Shown here in pieces: positions 38,463-42,701 of a DNA stretch of 42,701 nucleotides. Each line of letters opens with the position of its first letter. Position 1 is the first letter of the stretch. The stretch lies in contig JAFZQE010000063.1 of NCBI GenBank assembly GCA_017552325.1, positions 1-42,701 of the forward strand, read 5' to 3'. The stretch is from Oscillospiraceae bacterium. Lineage in GTDB: Bacteria > Bacillota > Clostridia > Oscillospirales > Oscillospiraceae. The notes beneath the pieces are model-generated. The model searched no databases and was not told where the DNA came from. It saw only the letters and a program-made list of their open reading frames with translations. The translations under genes were made by a program, and so were the position numbers.

Positions 38463-39104
38463 CTAATCGCCGATGACCACGCGCTTGCCGCGGATCTTCA
38501 GCTTGCCCGCGCAGTAGAGCGCGACGGCGTGGCTGAGGAGCTTCCATTCGGCCTCCTCCGTCACGCGTCGGCGCAGGGACTCCGGATCGTCGCCCGGGAG
38601 GACGTCCACGGCCTTCTGCAGGATGATCCCGCCCACGCGCCCGTCCTGGTCGGCGAAATAGGCGGTGGCGCCGGTGACCTTCAGGCCGCGCTCGAGCACG
38701 GCGTACTGGATGTCGCCCTCCTCGTCCTCGAAGGCGGGGTATAGGGCCGGGAAGGTGCCGATGATGGCATTTTTGAACTGGTAGGGGATCACGCCCAGCG
38801 GCAGATCGTAGCCCGCGAGGATCACGAGCTCAATGTCCATGTCGCGCAGCTTGTTGGCAACGGCCATGCTGTGGCTCGTCATGGTGGGGAAGAGCTCCGG
38901 GTCGACGACATAGGCCGGCACCCCGGCGTTGAGCGCGCGCGTCATCGCGTATACGCCCTTTTCCGGGGAGATGACGGCCACCAGCTCGAAATTCGGCAGC
39001 TCTTTGAAATAGATGGAGTCCAGGATGGCCTGGAGCGTGGCGCCGTCGCCCGCGACAAGCGCCGCGGCCCGCACCTTTCTCCTGTTGCCCGCATCCTGCG
39101 GCAT
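38463..39104 (-). CDS. PurN-like formyltransferase-family protein lacking the usual catalytic residues
   Basis: Protein of 213 aa homologous over its length to glycinamide ribonucleotide formyltransferase: VAGDGATLQAILDSIYF (PurN: ISGNGSNLQAIID), ELVILAGYDLPL, and GGIILQKAVDVLPGDDPESLRRRV. However the catalytic segment NIHPSLLP of PurN reads GTFPALYP here, so Asn106 is Gly116 and His108 is Phe118, and the position of Asp144 is Arg156. It therefore probably does not formylate GAR in the standard way. The substrate-binding fold may have another use. No other pur gene is nearby. ATG 39104 has GGGGTG upstream; the longer frame crosses its own promoter. Confidence 0.75.
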   Translation of the reverse strand: MPQDAGNRRKVRAAALVAGDGATLQAILDSIYFKELPNFELVAVISPEKGVYAMTRALNAGVPAYVVDPELFPTMTSHSMAVANKLRDMDIELVILAGYDLPLGVIPYQFKNAIIGTFPALYPAFEDEEGDIQYAVLERGLKVTGATAYFADQDGRVGGIILQKAVDVLPGDDPESLRRRVTEEAEWKLLSHAVALYCAGKLKIRGKRVVIGD

Positions 39105-39126
39105 GGCAGTCACCCCTTTTTCGGAC

Positions 39127-39155
39127 TTGTACAAACCGGTGAAGCACGCTATAAT
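39127..39155 (+). promoter_or_regulatory. Promoter of the histidine phosphatase-GNAT operon
   Basis: TTGTAC (39127-39132), 17-bp spacer, TATAAT (39150-39155). It faces the purN-like promoter, so the two 5' UTRs overlap. Confidence 0.75.
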
Positions 39156-39202
39156 AGGGACAGAAAGCGACCGATGGGCATACTCTCCCTTATTATTGCA
39201 CA

Positions 39203-39231
39203 ATTATACTTCATTCCGGGCCTTCGGTCAA
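39203..39231 (-). promoter_or_regulatory. Promoter of the purN-like gene
   Basis: Minus strand TTGACC (39226-39231), 17-bp spacer, TATAAT (39203-39208). Predicted start near 39196, beyond the start of the opposing transcript (~39162). Confidence 0.78.
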
Positions 39232-39247
39232 GATTCGGGTGCCGCTT

Positions 39248-40375
39248 ATGACAAAAATTTATTTGATCCGCCACGTGCAGGCGGAGGGGAACCTGTTCCG
39301 CATCATGCAGGGCCACTGGGACGGCGAGGCGACCGCCCTCGGCCTGCGCCAGGCCGAGCTGCTCGGCGAGCGCATGAGGGAAGTGCCGCTGGACGCGGTT
39401 TACGTCAGCGACCTCAGCCGCGCCGTCTGCACCGCCGAGGCGCTGCAGAAGGGCCGCGGCCTGCCGCTGCATATCGACCCGCGCCTGCGCGAGCTGAACA
39501 TGGGCCCCTGGGAGGGGCGCTTTTTCGGCGACCTGAAGCACGACCAGCCCGGAGAGATCAAGACCTTCCTGCTGCGGCAGGACGGCTGGCGGCCGGAAGG
39601 CGCGGAGAGCTTTGCCGACGTGACGGCGCGCGCCTGGCCCGCGATCGAAGAGATCCTGCGCCGGCACGAGGGACAGAGCGTCGCCGTGGTCAGCCACGGC
39701 GTCACGATCCTCTGCCTGCTGACGAAGATGCTGAACATCGCCCCGGGGCAGCCCGCGCACATCCCGATCGGCGGCAACACGGCGATCTCCTGCCTGCGCT
39801 GCGAAAGCGGCGTCTTCACGCCGGAGTTTCTCGGCGACTGCGCGCATCTGGACGTGCTGGAGCTCGAGCCCTGGGAGCGGACGCCCGACCTGCGGGCCGA
39901 GCCGATCGACCCGCTGAAGGAGGAGAAATTCTACGTCTCCTGCTACGAGGATGCCTGGCGCGCGGCGCACGGCACGACCCGCGGCTTTTCGCCGGAGAGC
40001 TATCTGCTTGCGGCGGCGGAACACCACCGGGCCGACCCCGGCGCGGTGCTGCGCATCCTTGCGGAGGACGAACCGGTGGGCCTGGTGGATATGGACATGC
40101 GGCGCGGCGCGCACGCGGGCTACGGCTGGCTTAGCCTGCTCTATCTGCTGCCGGAGTACCGCCGCCGCGGCATGGGCATCCAGCTCCTCGGCCGGGCGAT
40201 TATGCACTACCGCGCGCTCGGGCGGCGCTCGCTGCGCCTGACCGTCGCGGAGGACAACGCTCCCGCCCTGGCCTTCTACCGGCACTGGGGTTTTATCACG
40301 CTCGGATCGGAGCGGGGGCGCTTTGGGAAGATTTTGCTGATGGAGAAGAAGATCGGGGGTGCGGGCTATGTTTGA
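39248..40375 (+). CDS. Histidine phosphatase / GNAT acetyltransferase fusion
   Basis: Two-domain cytoplasmic enzyme (375 aa). Residues 1-~205 are a histidine phosphatase: RH motif in LIRHVQAEGN (His9), SDLSRAVCTAEAL, catalytic Glu region LRELNMGPWEGR and the second His in VVSHGVT (His150). Residues ~215-370 are a GNAT domain with the acetyl-CoA loop LPEYRRRGMGIQLLGRAI and NAPALAFYRHWGF. NCBI lists this architecture for clostridia, but no substrate is known. The start is ATG 39248. It overlaps the next gene by 8 bp and heads a tightly coupled four-gene operon. Confidence 0.88.
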   Translation: MTKIYLIRHVQAEGNLFRIMQGHWDGEATALGLRQAELLGERMREVPLDAVYVSDLSRAVCTAEALQKGRGLPLHIDPRLRELNMGPWEGRFFGDLKHDQPGEIKTFLLRQDGWRPEGAESFADVTARAWPAIEEILRRHEGQSVAVVSHGVTILCLLTKMLNIAPGQPAHIPIGGNTAISCLRCESGVFTPEFLGDCAHLDVLELEPWERTPDLRAEPIDPLKEEKFYVSCYEDAWRAAHGTTRGFSPESYLLAAAEHHRADPGAVLRILAEDEPVGLVDMDMRRGAHAGYGWLSLLYLLPEYRRRGMGIQLLGRAIMHYRALGRRSLRLTVAEDNAPALAFYRHWGFITLGSERGRFGKILLMEKKIGGAGYV

Positions 40376-41462
40376 CCGGCCCGCGCGCGTCGAGCGTCTG
40401 CGTATCGCGCCCGGGCGGCGGATCCTCGTCGTCTCCGACATCCACGGGAACCTGCCCTATCTGCGCGGCCTGCTGGAAAAGGCTGCCTTCGGCGCGGACG
40501 ACGAGCTGATCGTCGCCGGGGACTTCCTCGAAAAGGGCCCCGAGAGCCTGAACACCCTGCATTTTCTGATGGATCTGACCAGGCGGGGCAACTGTCATCT
40601 TCTGCTGGGCAACTGCGACTCCTGGAACGACGTCTTCCTCTTTCCCGAGGACGACGACGAGCGGGTGCTGCGCTATATCGTGACGAAAAAGCGCGGTCTG
40701 CTGTGGGAGATGTGCAATGCCGCCGGCATCGACCCCTTCGAGACGGAGAGCTTCACCCTCGTCAAGCAGGAGCTGCGCCGGCGTTTCCCCGGGGAATGGG
40801 CTTTTCTGGAGAGCCTGCCCCACGCGATCGAAACGGAGCATTACATCTTCGCCCACGCCGCCGTGCGGCCGGGCAAGGCCCTGGAAGCGCACACGGCCGA
40901 CGAGCTGACCCGCTGCGATGCCTTCATGCGGCAGGGCTGGCGCTTCGACAAATGGGTGATCGTCGGGCACTGGCCGGTGATGCTCTACCACCGCGACATC
41001 GTCAGCGCCAACCCGATCATCGACCGCGACAGCCGCATCATTTCGATCGACGGCGGCTGCGTGCTCAAGGACGACGGCCAGCTCAACGCGCTGGTCATCC
41101 CCTTCGAGGGCAGCGAGGACTTCGGCCTCGTCGCCTTCGATCCCTTCCCGCTGCGCACGGTGAAGACCGCGCAGGCGGCGGGGGAGCGCTCCTACTACAT
41201 CCGCTGGGGCGACAGCCGGGTGCAGGTGCTGCGGCGCGGCGAGGAATTCTCGCACTGCCGGCACGTCCGCACCGGCTACGAGATGGACATTCTGACGAAA
41301 TACCTCTTCACCGGCGAAGAGTTCACCGACTGCAACGATTGTACGGACTATGTCCTGCCGCTCGAGCCGGGCGACGCGGTGGGCGTGGTCGAGGAAACGA
41401 GCCGGGGCTTCTTTGTCAAGCACAAGGGCATGTCCGGCTGGTATTACGGAGAACTGACATGA
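40368..41462 (+). CDS. Metallophosphatase (PPP-like) with C-terminal SH3-like domain
   Basis: Phosphoesterase (364 aa). Metal motifs: SDIHGN (Asp24, His26), AGDFLEKGP, LLGNCD in place of GNHD, FAHAAVRPG and VGHWP, then the last His/Asp region IISIDGGCV. This order and the GHxP motif are those of PPP-type Ser/Thr or Ap4A phosphatases; GNCD is a notable substitution at the catalytic His/Asp pair. After ~residue 325 an SH3-like domain follows (DYVLPLEPGDAVGVVEE...GMSGWYYGEL). Start ATG 40368, overlapping the fusion gene; the stop overlaps the DUF1294 gene by ATGA. Confidence 0.85.
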   Translation: MFDRPARVERLRIAPGRRILVVSDIHGNLPYLRGLLEKAAFGADDELIVAGDFLEKGPESLNTLHFLMDLTRRGNCHLLLGNCDSWNDVFLFPEDDDERVLRYIVTKKRGLLWEMCNAAGIDPFETESFTLVKQELRRRFPGEWAFLESLPHAIETEHYIFAHAAVRPGKALEAHTADELTRCDAFMRQGWRFDKWVIVGHWPVMLYHRDIVSANPIIDRDSRIISIDGGCVLKDDGQLNALVIPFEGSEDFGLVAFDPFPLRTVKTAQAAGERSYYIRWGDSRVQVLRRGEEFSHCRHVRTGYEMDILTKYLFTGEEFTDCNDCTDYVLPLEPGDAVGVVEETSRGFFVKHKGMSGWYYGELT

Positions 41463-41770
41463 ACGGAATCCTTGACTTTTTCAAAGAAGATCCACTGCGG
41501 CTGCTGATCCTGTGGCTGCTGCTGATGAGCGTCGTGCTCTTCATCGTGATGGGCTCGGACAAGGGCCGCGCGAAGGCGGGCGCCCGGCGCGTGCCGGAGA
41601 AGACCCTGTTCCTGCTGGCCGCGATCGGCGGCGCGGTGGGCGGCGTGATCGGCATGCGCGTTTTCCGCCACAAGACGAAGCACTGGTACTTCGCCTGGGG
41701 CTTCCCGATCCTGGCGCTGCTGCAGATCGCGCTCTGCGTCTGGCTCTTTCTGAGAGGCGGCGCGGCATGA
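41459..41770 (+). CDS. DUF1294 membrane protein
   Basis: Small membrane protein (103 aa) with three hydrophobic segments (~15-32, ~48-65, ~78-97). The DUF1294 core is clear: SDKGRAKAGARRVPEKTLFLLAAIGG and RHKTKHWYFAWGFPIL. Function unknown. ATGA overlap with genes on both sides shows it is translated as part of the operon. Confidence 0.9.
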   Translation: MNGILDFFKEDPLRLLILWLLLMSVVLFIVMGSDKGRAKAGARRVPEKTLFLLAAIGGAVGGVIGMRVFRHKTKHWYFAWGFPILALLQIALCVWLFLRGGAA

Positions 41771-42141
41771 GGCTGCGCCCGCATCATCTGCTCTGCCTGC
41801 CGAACTTCGTCGGGGAGGGCTACGACGGCGCCTTCTGCGCCAACATGGCCGAGCAGAAGCGGCGCCTCGCCGAAACGGGGCGCATCACGCTGATCGACGG
41901 CGCGGACGAGGTCTGCGCCGCCTGCCCGAACGGCCGGGACGGGCTCTGCGCCTTTCAGGACAAGGTGCGGCGCTACGATCAGGCCGTCTGCGGGATCCTC
42001 GGCCTCGTTACCCCGTTTCGGTACGAAGCCGCGGAGCTGGAAAAGCGCGTGCGGGAAGAGATCTTTGAGGCCGGCCGTCTCGAAGAGATCTGCGGCGACT
42101 GCGAATGGTTCCCCCTCTGCCGCGGGCTCGCGGAAAAATAA
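41767..42141 (+). CDS. DUF1284 Cys-rich protein
   Basis: Cytoplasmic protein (124 aa) of the DUF1284 family: LRPHHLLCLPNFVGEGYDGAFCANM is the family start. Eight or more Cys, including CAACPNGRDGLC and CGDCEWFPLC, suggest a metal or Fe-S site, as has been proposed for the family. ATGA overlap with DUF1294; last gene of the operon, followed by a strong terminator. Confidence 0.9.
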   Translation: MRLRPHHLLCLPNFVGEGYDGAFCANMAEQKRRLAETGRITLIDGADEVCAACPNGRDGLCAFQDKVRRYDQAVCGILGLVTPFRYEAAELEKRVREEIFEAGRLEEICGDCEWFPLCRGLAEK

Positions 42142-42174
42142 AAAAACACCGTCGTATCAAACGACGGTGTTTTT
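42142..42174. terminator. Bidirectional terminator between the DUF1284 gene and rplA
   Basis: Perfect 14-bp arms AAAAACACCGTCGT (42142-42155) and inverse (42161-42174), loop of five. Confidence 0.95.
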
Positions 42175-42186
42175 ATCAGGCAATGA

Positions 42187-42701
42187 TTACAGCTGCTTCT
42201 GGGCGTTGATCTTCACGCCGGGGCCCATGGTGGAGGCCGTCACGCAGGAGCGGATGTACTGGCCCTTCGCGGCGGCGGGCTTGGCCTTGATGATGGCGCT
42301 GAGCAGGGCGACGTAGTTCTCGTAGAGCTTCTCGGCGCCGAAGCTGACCTTGCCGATGGGGCAGTGGATGATGTTGGTCTTGTCCAGGCGGTACTCGACC
42401 TTGCCGGCCTTGGCCTCCTTGACGGCCTGCGCCACGTTCGGGGTGACGGTGCCGGCCTTCGGGGAGGGCATCAGGCCCTTGGGGCCGAGGATCTTACCGA
42501 GACGGCCGACGGTGCCCATCATCTTGGGGTTGGCGATCACGGTATCGAACTCAAACCAGTTTTCCTTCTGGATCTTCTCGACGTAGTCCATGCCGCCGGC
42601 GTAATCGGCGCCGGCCGCGAGAGCCTCGTCGACCTGCTCGGGCGGGCAGAAGCACAGCACGCGGACGGTCTTGCCGGTGCCGTTGGGCAGCACGATGGCG
42701 C
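42187..42701 (-). CDS. rplA: Ribosomal protein L1, C-terminal part (5' end beyond the window)
   Basis: About 170 residues of uL1. The frame is open to the right edge with [14 protein letters not shown], so the N-terminal ~60 residues lie outside; the GTG at 42693 is not the start. Signatures: [32 protein letters not shown] and [10 protein letters not shown] at the C-terminus. L1 forms the mobile stalk of the 50S subunit and represses its own operon with rplK. The next genes (rplJ-rplL) do not follow here. Confidence 0.97.
   Translation of the reverse strand, partial: AIVLPNGTGKTVRVLCFCPPEQVDEALAAGADYAGGMDYVEKIQKENWFEFDTVIANPKMMGTVGRLGKILGPKGLMPSPKAGTVTPNVAQAVKEAKAGKVEYRLDKTNIIHCPIGKVSFGAEKLYENYVALLSAIIKAKPAAAKGQYIRSCVTASTMGPGVKINAQKQL

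Noticed and set aside
1..42701. tRNA, rRNA, CRISPR arrays, transposases, phage genes
   Set aside because: Looked for tRNA-like cloverleafs, spaced repeats and DDE or integrase motifs on both strands and found none.

Overview
The window is chromosomal DNA of a GC-rich, low-oxygen-type Firmicute, most likely a gut clostridium of the Oscillospiraceae/Ruminococcaceae kind. The evidence is strong GGAGG-type ribosome-binding sites, at least seventeen sigma-A-like promoters (mostly with 17-bp spacers), intrinsic terminators with T-tracts, an infC-rpmI-rplT operon, a YtrA-type GntR/ABC operon, a BmpA/NupOPQ nucleoside ABC system, VanZ and a DUF1858 redox-disulfide protein. No rRNA, tRNA, CRISPR array, prophage or insertion-sequence transposase was seen. 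The species call is inference.

Layout. 1-5 kb: the 3' end of a secreted M3 metallopeptidase, then a convergent GntR-ABC-permease operon with a clear promoter and palindromic operator. 5-10 kb: a response regulator / VanZ / histidine kinase operon and an O-acyltransferase. 10-13 kb (minus strand): tadA, a beta-propeller-like lipoprotein and pta. 13-18.4 kb: DUF1858 protein, metallophosphoesterase, membrane-anchored parvulin foldase, rpmE, a GNAT, rsmE and a proline-rich miniprotein. 18.4-21.2 kb (minus): infC-rpmI-rplT with an attenuator leader and an apparent AUC start, a small membrane protein and deoC. 21.2-23.1 kb: an SSB-like protein convergent with a GH3 lipoprotein. 23.2-31 kb: a nucleoside uptake and salvage block (NupQ, NupP, NupO, BmpA-like, deoD, then divergent udk, tdk and a CAT-like protein). 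31-33.3 kb: lipoprotein, membrane protein, MFS. 33.3-38.4 kb: two complete potassium-uptake systems of different subfamilies, divergently transcribed (trkA-trkH and ktrB-ktrA). 38.4-42.7 kb: a PurN-like protein that appears to lack its catalytic residues, a four-gene coupled operon (histidine phosphatase-GNAT fusion, metallophosphatase-SH3, DUF1294, DUF1284) and the 3' part of rplA.

The metabolic theme is nucleoside scavenging: uptake (BmpA-NupOPQ), phosphorolysis (deoD), kinases (udk, tdk) and deoxyribose-phosphate breakdown (deoC), feeding acetyl-CoA/acetyl-phosphate exchange (pta).

The most unusual structure is non-coding. Six arrays of an exact 7-bp period carrying TAG (TAGTTTT or TAGTGCN type) occur; five sit at the 3' end of unrelated genes (response regulator, acyltransferase, rplT, a membrane protein, deoC) and one is an inverted partner flanking a hairpin. 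Because 7 is 1 modulo 3, three units put a stop in all three frames. Two of the tagged genes also share an EGAP(N/Q)ENY C-terminus, so the repeat seems to reach into coding sequence. Two copies of a different palindromic repeat bracket the VanZ gene, and a 161-bp element with 18-bp imperfect terminal inverted repeats lies in front of a GNAT gene.
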